Assembly: GCF_024399475.1 (NCBI RefSeq)
Contig: NZ_CP101620.1
Coordinates: 1,469,608-1,533,607 of the forward strand
DNA from: Allocoprobacillus halotolerans
GTDB taxonomy: Bacteria > Bacillota_I > Bacilli_A > Erysipelotrichales > Coprobacillaceae
DNA length: 64,000 nt
Direction: 5' to 3'
This document shows positions 8,229 to 20,214 of this stretch, piece by piece. Numbering within the stretch: position 1 is the first letter of the stretch; every line of letters begins with the position of its first letter. A model generated the notes under the pieces. It ran no database searches and was not told the DNA's origin. It saw only the letters and a list, made by a program, of their open reading frames with translations. Made by a program: the position numbers and the translations under genes.

Positions 8229-8255
8229 TATATAACAAATGAATCATATTTATAC
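8229..8255. repeat. About 27-bp target duplication, right
   Basis: Right copy of the repeat at 6654-6680, directly after the element's CTTGACAG end. The 270 bases that follow hold no recognisable gene. Confidence 0.7.
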
Positions 8256-8410
8256 ATTTAAATTAGATGCAGCCACTTACAAAAAAATGCGTCCATGTCT
8301 CATGATAATGTATGAAAACATATAAAAATGCATAAAAATTTAACATATTTTTCAAAAATGCATCCACTTACATATTTTCTATAAATTATCTAACTCTTTT
8401 ATGGAATAAA

Positions 8411-8478
8411 AAAAGCATAACTTTATGATCAATAGTCATGAATTGTTTCGTATTATCATATCATAAATTTATGCTTAT
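8411..8478 (-). terminator. Terminator of lysS
   Basis: On the minus strand, arms AAGCATAA and TTATGCTT enclose a long loop and are followed by TTTTTTATTCC. It lies just downstream of the lysS stop. Confidence 0.6.
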
Positions 8479-8526
8479 ATTTATATTATTAATTCATTGA
8501 TAATTCAAATTATCTTGATTTTATCA

Positions 8527-10296
<1,770 letters not shown>

Positions 10297-10300
10297 GTGT

Positions 10301-10329
10301 ATTATATAAATAATCATATTTAATGTCAA
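10301..10329 (-). promoter_or_regulatory. Consensus promoter of the lysS leader
   Basis: TTGACA (10329-10324), exactly 17 bases, TATAAT (10306-10301): a perfect sigma-A consensus directly before the T-box leader. Confidence 0.88.
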
Positions 10330-10536
10330 GTCTTAATCTTTGACAAGATACGAAATTTTCGTTGTGTATTGAAATGAGACAGGAATAATAAATAGCCATC
10401 AAAGAAACTCTTGATTACAAAATTAAAGAGAACACCATTTTGATATTTTGATTAAATTCATTGGTTGAATGATTTTAAGAGCTTTTCTAAAAATCAGTTT
10501 AATAAAGGTTTTACATTGCTAAGAACTGAATATGAA

Positions 10537-10579
10537 AATATAGCATATTATTTACTTTAAGCAAATAATATGCTATATT
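10537..10579. repeat. Long perfect hairpin
   Basis: Two perfect 17-bp arms, AATATAGCATATTATTT (10537-10553) and AAATAATATGCTATATT (10563-10579), with a nine-base loop. It lies alone in the 410-base gap between lysS and the Rpn gene. No T-tract follows on the plus strand. The rest of the gap (10330-10742) holds no gene I can see. Confidence 0.7.
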
Positions 10580-10742
10580 TATCTTGAAAAGAAAGTTTTT
10601 TAAACTTTTTTATAGAAATAAAAAGAAAAATCGAAAATTTTTGCGTATATATATAATAGAAGGGTATTTTAATCCTGTTTATCATTCCTTAAATATGGAA
10701 AGTTTTGAAACTATAAAAATCTTAGAGAAGGAGTGATTAACT

Positions 10743-11585
10743 ATGAATCAACAGTATTTGGAGATACTGGAAATACTTAGACCTATTGACAATGAGTTCA
10801 TGAAAGTTCTATTCAAGAATCAAAATTGTGTTGAACTTCTTGTCAAAACAATCTTTGGTGATGATGTTTCCTTAATGAAGTTTGAAACTGAAGATGAACG
10901 TAAGAATCTTCAGGGCAGGTCCATAGGGATGGATATTGTCGCTACACTTAGTGATGGGAAAATCATCAACATCGAAATGGAAAAAAACGAGGAAAACGCC
11001 ACACCACTAAGAGCAAGGTATCATGCAAGCATATTAGATTGTAGTGAATCATTTGCAGGTGAAGAATGGAATCAGATTGAAGAAATGTATGTTGTGTTTA
11101 TATGTGAAGATGATTTCTTAAAAACAAACAAAATCATCAGTCATATTAACAGATACATAGATGAAGTTGGAAGATTGTTTAATGATAAGTTACATATCAT
11201 CTATTTAAATGCCAGTATAGAAGATGAAAGCCCATTAGGGTTGTTGATGCATGATTTAATGTGCAGGGATCCAGATCAAATGCATTATGAAGTCTTGAAA
11301 ACAAGAGCCAGTTATTTTAAAAAATCTGAAGGAGGAAAATACGAAATGTGCAAAGAATTAGAAAAAATTGTAGTAGAAAGAGAAAAACTTGGAGAAGAAC
11401 GTGGTGAGAAACGTGGTATATTAAAAGGTAAAATTGAAACTCTTATGAAAATCTTAATTAAGAGATTTACGAATGAAAATCTTGAATGGATAAAAGACTG
11501 CAATGAAGAACAAATAGAAAAAATAGAAGATAACATTGATTTAGATATGAGTTATCATCAATTCTATCAGTTAGTTCATTCGTAA
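10743..11585 (+). CDS. Rpn-family / PD-(D/E)XK nuclease transposase-like protein
   Basis: 280 residues, matching the PD-(D/E)XK nuclease family transposase group. The conserved N-terminus is DNEFMKVLFKNQNCVELLVK; the nuclease core has GMDIVATLSDGKIINIEMEK, in which D and E-x-E/K supply the acidic and lysine residues, then ARYHASILDC. The C-terminus (KELEKIVVEREKLGEERGEK) is a charged coiled coil followed by a small helical domain. Related Rpn proteins promote RecA-independent recombination in E. coli. An AGAAGGAGTG ribosome site is present, and the upstream TTGCGTATATATATAATAG is shared with the second Rpn gene at 27.5 kb. Confidence 0.85.
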   Translation: MNQQYLEILEILRPIDNEFMKVLFKNQNCVELLVKTIFGDDVSLMKFETEDERKNLQGRSIGMDIVATLSDGKIINIEMEKNEENATPLRARYHASILDCSESFAGEEWNQIEEMYVVFICEDDFLKTNKIISHINRYIDEVGRLFNDKLHIIYLNASIEDESPLGLLMHDLMCRDPDQMHYEVLKTRASYFKKSEGGKYEMCKELEKIVVEREKLGEERGEKRGILKGKIETLMKILIKRFTNENLEWIKDCNEEQIEKIEDNIDLDMSYHQFYQLVHS

Positions 11586-11588
11586 TCA

Positions 11589-11618
11589 TCTAAGATACTT
11601 TTGTATCTCTGATTTTTT
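11589..11618 (+). terminator. Terminator after Rpn gene
   Basis: AGATAC and GTATCT arms around a TTTT loop, followed shortly by GATTTTTT. Confidence 0.5.
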
Positions 11619-11995
11619 AAAAGTGTTATATTACAAAAAAATATATAGAACATACTAGTGATTATTTCTTGAACATTGAATTAATTCATAATTGTTAAGA
11701 ATAGAAAAATGCTCTTTTTGAAATTATATGATAATAAGAGTATTGTTAATATGTTTAGATATATTAAGCATGAATTTTAAAAAGAATAAAGAAACTTGAT
11801 TTCTCTCACTTATAAGTAAAACTAAAAAATAAATAGAGAAAGTCAATGGATGTTTTTAAATAAAGAAATAAAATGCTTTTATTACCCGGGAAATATGTTG
11901 AAAAAAGTAAGAAATAGAAGGAAAAGAGAAATGTTCATTTTCAATTCAAATTAAAGATGTTTAATAATAGATATTTATAAAAAGGGGTTAGAAGC
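11619..11995. other. Gene-free spacer
   Basis: About 380 AT-rich bases before the ABC transporter. Apart from an AAGGGGTTAG-like ribosome site at its end I see no gene, repeat or clear promoter. Confidence 0.5.
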
Positions 11996-14900
11996 ATGTT
12001 ACAGATAAAAAATATACACAAGCAGTATAAAACTGGAAATCTTGTTCAAAAAGCACTTGATGGTGTGAGCTTGAATTTAAGAGATAATGAATTTGTGGCG
12101 ATTCTGGGACCAAGTGGAAGTGGAAAAACAACACTTTTAAATATTATTGGTGGATTAGATCGTTATGATCAAGGTGATTTGATTATTAATGGTATATCGA
12201 CAAAGAAATATAAAGATAGGGATTGGGATTCTTATCGTAATCATACAATTGGTTTTGTTTTTCAAAGTTATAATCTGATTCCTCATCAAACGGTATTAGC
12301 CAATGTTGAATTAGCATTAACAATATCAGGTATTTCTAAGACTGAGCGTAGAAATCGTGCTAAAAAAGCTTTAGAACAGGTTGGGCTAGGTAATCAAGGA
12401 CATAAAAAACCTAATCAAATGTCAGGTGGACAGATGCAACGTGTGGCGATTGCTAGAGCGTTGGTGAATAATCCTGATATTTTATTGGCTGATGAACCAA
12501 CAGGGGCATTGGACAGTGATACCAGTGTACAAGTCATGGAGTTATTAAAAGAAGTGGCTAAAGATCGATTGGTTGTGATGGTTACGCACAATCCTGAATT
12601 GGCTCAAGATTATGCGACACGTATTGTGGAATTAAAAGATGGAACAATTCGTAGTGATTCTGATCCATATTTGATTAGTGAAGATGAATTAGTAAAACCC
12701 CAACATAAAAATATGGGAAAATCTTCAATGTCTTTTTTAACAGCTTTATCATTGAGTTTTAATAACTTGCGCACTAAAAAAGCCAGAACATTTTTAACGT
12801 CTTTTGCGGTTCTATTGGAATTATTGGAATTGCACTGATTTTATCTCTTTCTAATGGTGTGAATACCTATATTCAATCAATTGAAGAAGAAACTTTATCA
12901 GAATATCCTTTACAGATTCAAAGTACAGGTTTTGATATGACTTCTATGATGGTAGATGTACAGGATAATCAAAGTGCAGACAATGAAAAAGGCGATATTC
13001 AAGTTTTACAAATGATTACAAACATGTTTTCTAAGATTGGTTCCAATGATTTGGCTTCTTTTAAACAATATTTAGATAGTGGAAAAACTAAGATTGAACA
13101 ATATACGAATGCTGTTGAATATACTTATAATGTAGCACCACAAATTTATAATACAAGTACAGATAAAATCAGACAGGTTCATCCAGACCAATCTTTTCAA
13201 TCTTTAGGCTTAGGATCATCAAGTAGTGGTAATAGCATGATGTCAACAATGATGAGTACGGATGTTTTTTATGAAATGCCTAGTGATGAAAGATTATATG
13301 TTGATCAATATGATATCAAAGCTGGACGTTGGCCTCAAAACTATAATGAATGTGTCCTTGTTTTAACAAAGAGTGGAAAGATTAATGATTTGATGTCTTA
13401 TACACTTGGATTAAGAGATTTTTCTGAATTAGATGAGATGGTTAATAAGTTTGCTAAAGAGGAAGATGTAGAGGCACCTGAAAATAATCAATCTTATAGT
13501 TATGAAGATGTTTTAAATAAAGAATTTAAATTGGTGAATGCTTCTGATTATTATCAATATGATGAAAAATATGATCTTTATAAAGATAAAACAGAGGATA
13601 AAGATTATATGAAAAAATTGATTCAAAATGGTGGAACTATAAAAATTGTAGGCATTGTACAACCATCTGAAAGTTCTACAGCAACTATGTTGAAAACAGG
13701 AATTGGTTATCCTCACGCTTTAACAACACATGTTATTGAACAGGCACAAAATAGTGAAATTGTAAAAAAACAGTTAAAGAATAAAAATATTGATGTGTTT
13801 ACTGGTAGAGATTTTGATGATAAAGAGAATAAAGATTTTGATATGAATTCATTATTTACCGTTGATGAAAAGAAATTAAAAAGTGCTTTTACAGTGGATG
13901 AAAGTCAATTGACAAAAGGAATGGGGCAACTTGACCTTAGTCAAATTCAATTAGATATGACCAATTTACCATCCATTGATATGAATGCAATTTTATCACA
14001 ATTAGATGTTCAATTTTCAAGGGAACAAATAGAAAGTTTAAGTCAAGTCATTACAACTGATTTTCAACAGTATATGGTAGAAAATGGAATGCTTGATCCA
14101 ACTCAAATGCAAACCTATTTTATGAGTTATATTGAAACACAACGTGCTAAGACATTGCTCCAACAACAGATAGTGACACTTTTACAGGAAAGTGGTTTGA
14201 CAAAACAGTTTGAAACATTATTACAAAGCCAGATGCAAACAATTATGAGTCAGTATACTGCACAAATTTCTCAATCTTTGCAAACACAAATCAGTACTCA
14301 AATGACTCAACAAATGGGAACTTTAGCTAAAAACATGCAATCAGCAATTCGAATCAATCCTGAAGTTTTTGCTCAGTCTATTCAAATGAATATGAATGAA
14401 GAAGAATTATCAGAATTAATGATGTCTTTAATGACAACAGAAACTTCAACTTATGAAAATAATTTAAAAGCTTTAGGATATGCTGATTTTGATGAACCAA
14501 GTGGGATTAATATTTATCCAAAGGATTTTGAAACAAAAGAAAATGTGATTGATATTTTAGATGATTATAATGTGAAAATGGAACAAACAGATGAAGATAA
14601 AGTGATTTCCTATACAGATTATGTGGGAACATTAATGTCATCAGTAACAGATATTATTAATGTGATTAGTTATGTTTTAATTGCTTTTGTTGCTATTTCA
14701 CTTGTTGTATCTTCTATTATGATAGGTGTTATCACTTATATTAGTGTTCTTGAACGTCAAAAAGAAATTGGAATCTTACGTGCAATTGGAGCATCTAAAC
14801 GTAATATTTCACAAGTTTTCAATGCAGAAACATTCATTGTAGGTTTATTAGCGGGTGTTTTAGGTATAGGGATTACACTCTTGTTGTTGATACCTGGAAA

Positions 14901-15069
14901 TATGCTTATCCACTCTATTGCAGGAAATGTCGATGTCAGTGCTACACTACCAGTCACTGGAGGTATTATATTAATTGTTTTGAGTGTTATTTTAACATTG
15001 ATAGGCGGTATCATTCCTTCTAAGAAGGCTGCTAAGAGTGATCCTGTATCAGCATTACGTAGTGAATAA
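11996..15069 (+). CDS. Fused ABC ATPase-FtsX-type permease (apparent frameshift)
   Basis: An ABC transporter with ATPase and permease in one chain, about 1,020 residues. Residues 1-225 are a MacB/LolD-type ATPase: Walker A GPSGSGKTT, signature MSGGQMQRVAIARAL, Walker B ILLADEPTGALDSD. Then come a first transmembrane helix, a very large extracytoplasmic domain rich in Gln and Met (for example LLQSQMQTIMSQYTAQISQS), and three C-terminal helices of FtsX type (ILRAIGASKRNISQVF). The frame breaks at GG 12808-12809; GGG there restores FAGSIGIIGIALILSLSNGV. Probably exports a peptide, lipid or drug; the substrate is unknown. Confidence 0.85.
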
Positions 15070-15097
15070 AGAATAGGATGAAATATCTTATTCTTTT
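15066..15097 (+). terminator. Terminator after ABC transporter
   Basis: AAGAATAGGAT pairs with ATCTTATTCTT (one G-U), followed by TTTTTT. Confidence 0.75.
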
Positions 15098-15196
15098 TTT
15101 GAGTAACTTGCTAATAAAAAATTTTCTTTCAAACTAAGAAAAATAAGTCCTCAAAAATATATTTTTCTGTATAATAATTGTCATGGAGGAAGTATT

Positions 15197-16005
15197 ATGA
15201 AATCTAAAATATTGTTTTTTGATGTTGATGGGACATTAATAGATAGCAGTCAAGGTATTCATGAAATTCCAGCAGGTGTAATCAATAAATTGAGAAGAAT
15301 ACAAAAATTAGGACATAAGATTTTTATTTCTTCAGGGAGACCTAAAGCAATGATGAACCAACATTTTTTAAGTATTGGTTTTGATGGTTTTGTTTTAGCT
15401 AATGGTGGGTATGTGGAAATTGATGGAACATCTATTTTTGAAGATCGCATGGATTATGATTTATGTGTCAAAACAATTCATATGTTAGAAGAATTAGAAT
15501 GTGATTATATGATTGAAACAGCTGATTCAATTTATATTGATGAAAAGTATCAGGAACTTTATCAATTCTTTCGTGCTAAAGGAATAGCAGAAATGTTTCA
15601 ACATGATTTTGATAAATATGAAGTCTTGAAAAAGACAATTAAAATAGAAGCGAATGTAAAAGATGTGGATAAAGCTCGTATAGAACAATATATTAAAGAT
15701 AAATTTGGTTGTGTAATTCATCATGATGAACATGGAAGTGAGAATGCTTTTGAATTTTTTCACCAACGATTTCTAAAGCTGTAGGCATCCAAAAAGTTTT
15801 AGATTATTATCAGATGGATTGTCAAGATACATATGCTTTTGGAGATGGTATCAATGATTTGGAAATGTTTGATTATTGTGAAGTGGGTGTCGCTATGGGA
15901 AATGCAGTAGAATTATTAAAACAAAAGGCAGATTTAGTTTGTCGTTCAATTACAGATCAGGGATTAGAACGTATTTTAAAAATCTTGTTTCCTCAGGAGG
16001 ATTAA
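15197..16005 (+). CDS. Cof-type HAD phosphatase (apparent frameshift)
   Basis: HAD hydrolase of the Cof (type IIB) subfamily. Motif I is FFDVDGTLID near residue 7, motif II ISSGRP, and motif IV AFGDGINDLEMF in the C-terminal part. Such enzymes dephosphorylate sugar phosphates and cofactors. The frame is broken at the T6 run 15755-15760; one more T gives FEFFSPTISKAVGIQKVL and joins the two parts. First gene of a run that continues into the AEC transporter, whose ATG follows the stop directly. Confidence 0.85.
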
Positions 16006-16950
16006 ATGGAAAATTTATTATTTAGTTTAAATGCGACAGTTCCTGTTTTCTTCATGATGGTTTTAGGAATGATTTTAAAAAAGATTGGATGGATCAGTGA
16101 AAGTTTTGCCTCACAACTCAATCGTTTTGTCTTTTTGATTCCTTTACCAGTTTTATTATTTCAAGATATTGCGACAGTTGATTTTGTAGAAGTATGGGAT
16201 TTTTCTTTTGTGGTTTTTTGTTTTGTTGTGACATTATTGAGTATTACAATCGCAACCTTGATTTCTTGTTTCTTTAAAGAAAAAAGCATAAAGGGAGAGT
16301 TTATTCAAGCAACATATCGTAGTAGTGCTGCTTTATTAGGAGTAGCACTGATTCAAAATATTTATGGGCAATCCTCAATGGGGCCTTTAATGATTATTGG
16401 AAGTGTACCACTTTATAATATTTTTGCAGTCATTATTTTATCATTTTATCAACCTCAATCACAAAAAATAGATAAAGACTTAATAAAAAAGACTTGTAAA
16501 GGTGTCTTAACCAATCCTATTATTATAGGGATTGTAGCAGGTTTAATCTGGTCACTATGTCATTTACCGATGCCTGCGATTCTTTCAAAAAGTGTATCCT
16601 ATGTTGCGAACACTGCAACACCACTAGGTTTAATGGCTATGGGTGCTTCTTTTGAATTTAAAAAGGCAGTCGATCAAATGAAACCTGCAGTTGGTGCATC
16701 TTTCTTTAAATTGTTTGGTTTTTGTGCCTTGTTTTTACCTTTAGCTATTGTTTGTGGATTTCATAATGAACAATTGATTGCGATTTTAGTAATGCTTGGT
16801 TCAGCTACGACAGTCACTTGTTATGTAATGGCTAAAAATATGGGACATGTTGGTGTTTTAAGCAGTAATGTTGTAATGATGACAACATTACTGAGTGGTT
16901 TTTCATTAACTTTTTGGATTTGGGTTTTAAAGACTTTGTCTTTTATATAA
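16006..16950 (+). CDS. AEC-family membrane transporter
   Basis: 314 residues with about ten hydrophobic helices, of the auxin efflux carrier / membrane transport protein family (FFMMVLGMILKKIGWISES, ATYRSSAALLGVALIQNIYG, ATPLGLMAMGASFEFKKA, GSATTVTCYVMAKNM). Bacterial members carry malate, malonate or other organic acids; the substrate here cannot be told. AGGAGG sits before the ATG, inside the end of the upstream HAD gene, so the two are translationally coupled. Confidence 0.85.
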   Translation: MENLLFSLNATVPVFFMMVLGMILKKIGWISESFASQLNRFVFLIPLPVLLFQDIATVDFVEVWDFSFVVFCFVVTLLSITIATLISCFFKEKSIKGEFIQATYRSSAALLGVALIQNIYGQSSMGPLMIIGSVPLYNIFAVIILSFYQPQSQKIDKDLIKKTCKGVLTNPIIIGIVAGLIWSLCHLPMPAILSKSVSYVANTATPLGLMAMGASFEFKKAVDQMKPAVGASFFKLFGFCALFLPLAIVCGFHNEQLIAILVMLGSATTVTCYVMAKNMGHVGVLSSNVVMMTTLLSGFSLTFWIWVLKTLSFI

Positions 16951-16978
16951 AAATAAATGTTAGAAGGCGTGATTAAAT

Positions 16979-17538
16979 ATGGAATATTTAGATATTGTCG
17001 ATGAAAAAGGAAATCCAACAGGAGAAACAGTAGAAAGGGAATATGCCCATCGTCATGGTATTCGTCATCGTACCAGTCATGTTTGGATATTGAGAAAACG
17101 TGATGAAATTGAAATCCTACTCCAAAAAGAAGTCTGAACAAAGATTCCTATCCAGGATGCTATGATATTTCTAGTGCTGGTCATATACCAGCTGGAAGTG
17201 ATTATAAGATTTCTGCTTTGCGTGAATTAAAAGAGGAATTAGGTATCGATGCCTCAATTAGTCAATTACATTATATTGGAACAAGCTATAGTGATAGTTT
17301 TCATATTTTCCATGAACAACCTTTTCATAACGTTCAGGTATCACGTGTCTATATCTTATGGTATGATGGTCCTATGACATTACAAAAAGAAGAAGTGGAA
17401 AATGTAAAATGGATGCCGTTTAGATTATGTCAACAAGCTGTTTTGGAAAATCAGATGCCACATTGTATCAAAAAAGAAGAATTAGAAATGATAGAAAATT
17501 ATTTGGAGGAAGAAAAATATGAAAGCATTAGCCAGTGA
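16979..17538 (+). CDS. NUDIX hydrolase (apparent frameshift)
   Basis: Begins MEYLDIVDEKGNPTGETVER, the opening of the isopentenyl-diphosphate-isomerase-like NUDIX hydrolases found in Firmicutes. The NUDIX box runs across AGHIPAGSDYKISALRELKE and ELGI (GX5EX7REUXEELGI pattern). A break at A5 17124-17128 is repaired by one A, giving ILLQKRSLNKDSYPGCYDIS. About 186 residues. It probably hydrolyses a nucleoside diphosphate derivative. Its end overlaps the next HAD gene by 20 bases. Confidence 0.8.
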
Positions 17539-18253
17539 TTTTGATGGAACATTATATTTTGAAGATGGAGTGAGAGAGCATGATCAAAAAGCTATTTTGA
17601 ACTTTCAAAAACATCATTTATTTGGATTGTGTACAGGAAGACCTTTTATTGGGGTTCAACATTATATTAAAGATATAATCCAACCTGATTTTTATATTGT
17701 GAGTAGTGGAGCTTGTATTTTGGATAAAGACGGTCAAGTTCTCTATGAACAGACACTTTCAAAAGATACCATGCAAGCTATATATCAACAATATCATCAT
17801 CAGGCTGAAGTCTCGATTCAAGCAGATTTTCGCATTTACACATTACTTAAAGATTCAAAAATACCAATTGTTCAAACTTATGTTGAAACATTAGATGACG
17901 TTGGAAGTGAACATATTTTTGGTTTGTCTATAAATGCTAAAAATGAACAACAGGCAAAACAATGGACACAGGATTTAAATGAAACTTATGATGATATTGT
18001 TGCTTTTCAAAATAAAGAATATATTGATATTGTGAAAAAAGGTTGTTCTAAAGGTGCAGCTATTCAAAAATTGAAAGAATTATTACATTTGGATTATGTT
18101 TATGGAATAGGTGATTCTTATAATGATATACCGATGTTAGAAAGTGCTGATTGTTCTTTTACTTTTCATGACTCACCTGAAAGTGTTCAAAAGAAAGCAA
18201 CCTATGTTGTTTCATCAATTAATGAAGCTATTCAAATGATAGAAGGTCAGTAA
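17519..18253 (+). CDS. Cof-type HAD phosphatase
   Basis: 244 residues. Motif I is ASDFDGTLYF, followed by GLCTGRPFIGV (motif II), a lysine in KKGCSKGAAIQKL (motif III) and YGIGDSYNDIPMLESAD (motif IV). The gene is intact and overlaps the NUDIX gene, so it is co-translated. Substrate unknown. One of four Cof-type HAD genes in this window. Confidence 0.9.
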   Translation: MKALASDFDGTLYFEDGVREHDQKAILNFQKHHLFGLCTGRPFIGVQHYIKDIIQPDFYIVSSGACILDKDGQVLYEQTLSKDTMQAIYQQYHHQAEVSIQADFRIYTLLKDSKIPIVQTYVETLDDVGSEHIFGLSINAKNEQQAKQWTQDLNETYDDIVAFQNKEYIDIVKKGCSKGAAIQKLKELLHLDYVYGIGDSYNDIPMLESADCSFTFHDSPESVQKKATYVVSSINEAIQMIEGQ

Positions 18254-18254
18254 A

Positions 18255-18617
18255 ATGTTTTGTCAATTAAGATCATTATATTTATGTGTTCAAGATATGC
18301 AACTTGCGATTGCTTTTTATGAAGATTTTTTATAACAAGACATAATATTTAAAGATGAAGTTTATAGTATTTTTGATATCAATGGCTTTCGTTTAGGTTT
18401 GTTTGCCTATCAAAAAGTGGAAGAAGAATATCATTTTGGTAATAATTGTTTGCCAAGTTTTGAATTTGAAACTATTGAAATCCTCAAAAAACAAATCGTT
18501 GGGAAAAAGATTCATTTTCCCTTAACACAAATTAAAAACAATTGAGTGGTTGAGATTATAGATAGTAAAGGAAATATGATTGAATGCACTGCCCCAGTAA
18601 TAAGGAGTTTGTCATGA
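18255..18617 (+). pseudogene. VOC-family (glyoxalase-like) protein, two nonsense codons
   Basis: The frame MFCQLRSLYLCVQDMQLAIA then FYEDFL-stop-QDIIFKDEVYSI, FDINGFRLGLFAYQK and NN-stop-VVEIIDSKGNMIECT is a clear VOC/glyoxalase fold in one frame. It is cut by an in-frame TAA near 18333 and a TGA near 18543, the latter where the family normally has Trp. There is no frameshift, so unlike most breaks in this window these are substitutions. It overlaps the ROK start. Confidence 0.75.
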
Positions 18618-19515
18618 CAAGAATTGGAATAGGAAAACTGAGACAACAAAATGACCATACAATTTTAAATGATTTTGTGAAACAAGGCATTGTTTTAGAA
18701 AGTGAAGCCTTGCAACTTGGAATGGGAAGACCTACTCAAAAATATGTAATACATCAAGATTTTTTTCATATCCTTGTTATTTCAATTCAAAGAAAAAAAC
18801 AACAAAACTATTTATATTATGAAATTAAAGATGCTTTGGGTCAAAACATGAAACATGAAATCATTCAATTAGATTGTTTAGATCAACAAAAATTATTACA
18901 AATAATTATAGAACTTTACCAAAAGGATAGCTTTATTCGTATCATTGGCATAGGGGTTCCAGCAATAGTTTCTAATGGGGTTTTGATTGAATCTGATATT
19001 TTTTGAATTGAAAGGCTGGCATTTTAAACAGGAATTAGAAAAAGAGATATCGTGTCCTATCATTATTAAAAATGATAGGAATTATACCGCTTATGGTTAT
19101 TATGCAACTCATCATTTGCAAGAAGATGTCTGTTTTTTAACTTATCCCAAAGATAGTGGACCAGGTTGTGGAAGTGTTATCAATGGACAATTATTGGAAG
19201 GAAGAAATGAAGTTGCTGGAGAAATTCTTTATTTACCTTTTTTTCACTTTTTTGAGTAAAAAACATATTCTTTATTCTGTTGAAAATGTAGCTTTATCAC
19301 TTTGTTGTAATGCATCTCTTTTGAATCCATCAAAAGTGATTTTAACAGGTGAGGCTATTTATCCTGAGGATATTGAAAAGATTGAAAAAATTTGTTTGGA
19401 ATATATTCCCCAAGAATTCATGCCACAAATTCAATATCAAAAAGAATATACAAAAGACTATATGCAAGGTATTTACTTATTGTCTTTAAAAATTTTTATT
19501 GAAGAACTTTTATAG
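18614..19515 (+). CDS. ROK-family protein (two apparent frameshifts)
   Basis: After GGAG the ATG at 18614 starts MTRIGIGKLRQQNDHTILND, a short winged-helix-like segment, followed by a ROK domain: GIGVPAIVSNGVLIES, IIIKNDRNYTAYGYYA and SGPGCGSVINGQLLEGRNEV with AGEI. The usual full HTH is shortened. The frame shifts at T6 18999-19004 and in the T runs 19238-19253; both need one T fewer, unlike the deletions elsewhere. ROK proteins are sugar kinases or repressors. With the RbsD-like gene next door, a sugar-catabolic regulator is likely. Confidence 0.75.
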
Positions 19516-19547
19516 GATTTATTTTTTTATGATATTAGGGCATAATA

Positions 19548-19574
19548 CACTTATTAAAAGTCTTTTAATAAGTG
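19548..19574. promoter_or_regulatory. 27-bp palindrome, operator candidate
   Basis: Arms CACTTATTAAAAG and CTTTTAATAAGTG around a single T, placed 10 bases before the start of the RbsD-like gene and just after a CATAAT box. It covers the ribosome-site region, so binding or RNA folding here would block expression. The adjacent ROK protein is the obvious candidate ligand, by inference. Confidence 0.6.
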
Positions 19575-19583
19575 AGGGTGTTT

Positions 19584-20065
19584 ATGAAAAAAGAATTTTA
19601 AATGAATGTTTGGCTTCCATTGTCGCAAGTATGCGACATGGAGAAATGTTATTTATTGCTGATGCAGGAAGTGGGACATCACGTCATGCCATCTATCCAT
19701 TGAGTGAAAATATAGAATATTTAGATTTAGGGGTTGTGACTGGTTATCCCTCATTTCAGGATGTTGTAGAAACATTGGTAGAATGTGGGGATTTTGAAGG
19801 TGCAATTGTAACAGAAGATATGCCTCAACAAAATCAGGAGGCTTATCAGGTTGTAGAGAAACTTTTTGATTCAAAAAATATTCATACAATGCATTATATT
19901 CCTGAATATTATCAAATGAGAGATCGTTGCAAAGCTGTTGTTCAAACAGATGATTATGGTATACATGCTCAAGCTATATTGATTGCTGGGTATCCAAGTG
20001 CTGACATAAGTATGGAATGGTTAAAAAATGGATTAAAAGACAAACTATTAAATGTCAATAATTAA
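19584..20065 (+). CDS. RbsD/FucU-family sugar mutarotase-like protein (apparent frameshift)
   Basis: The protein contains LNECLASIVASMRHGEMLFI then ADAGSGTS, the RbsD/FucU hallmark (GH-x-IxIADAG), and EYLDLGVVTGYPSFQDVVET. RbsD-type enzymes interconvert pyranose and furanose forms of ribose or fucose. The true start is probably ATG 19584, preceded by GTGAGGGTG: adding one A to the A6 run 19587-19592 reads MKKRILNECLASI. Without it the ATG leads at once to a stop. Confidence 0.75.
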
Positions 20066-20129
20066 TTTAAAAAAATGATTTTAATAGTGTTTGTCCTGAT
20101 TTAGAGGAGCAATCCGATGTTCTTTGATG

Positions 20130-20159
20130 TTTTTAGTGGATTTTTGGGTGCACTAAAAA
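20130..20159 (-). ncRNA. Structured segment at the transposase 3' side
   Basis: A 9-bp stem (TTTTTAGTG and CACTAAAAA) with a 12-base loop lies between the left inverted repeat and the transposase stop. IS1111-type elements carry their target-recognising RNA downstream of the transposase, so this about 100-base stretch is one candidate. Speculative. Confidence 0.3.
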
Positions 20160-20214
20160 CAACTTCTCAAAACTCAGTGTTTGAAAGCTCTTACATTTTA
20201 GGTTTTCTTTGTTT

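Noticed and set aside
12838-12859. Separate ATPase and permease genes of the ABC transporter
   Set aside because: One extra G at 12808 makes a single continuous protein with the missing first membrane helix, so they are one gene.
14160-14460. Gln/Met-rich stretch of the ABC permease as a separate repeat protein
   Set aside because: It lies in frame within the extracytoplasmic domain; low-complexity but part of the transporter.
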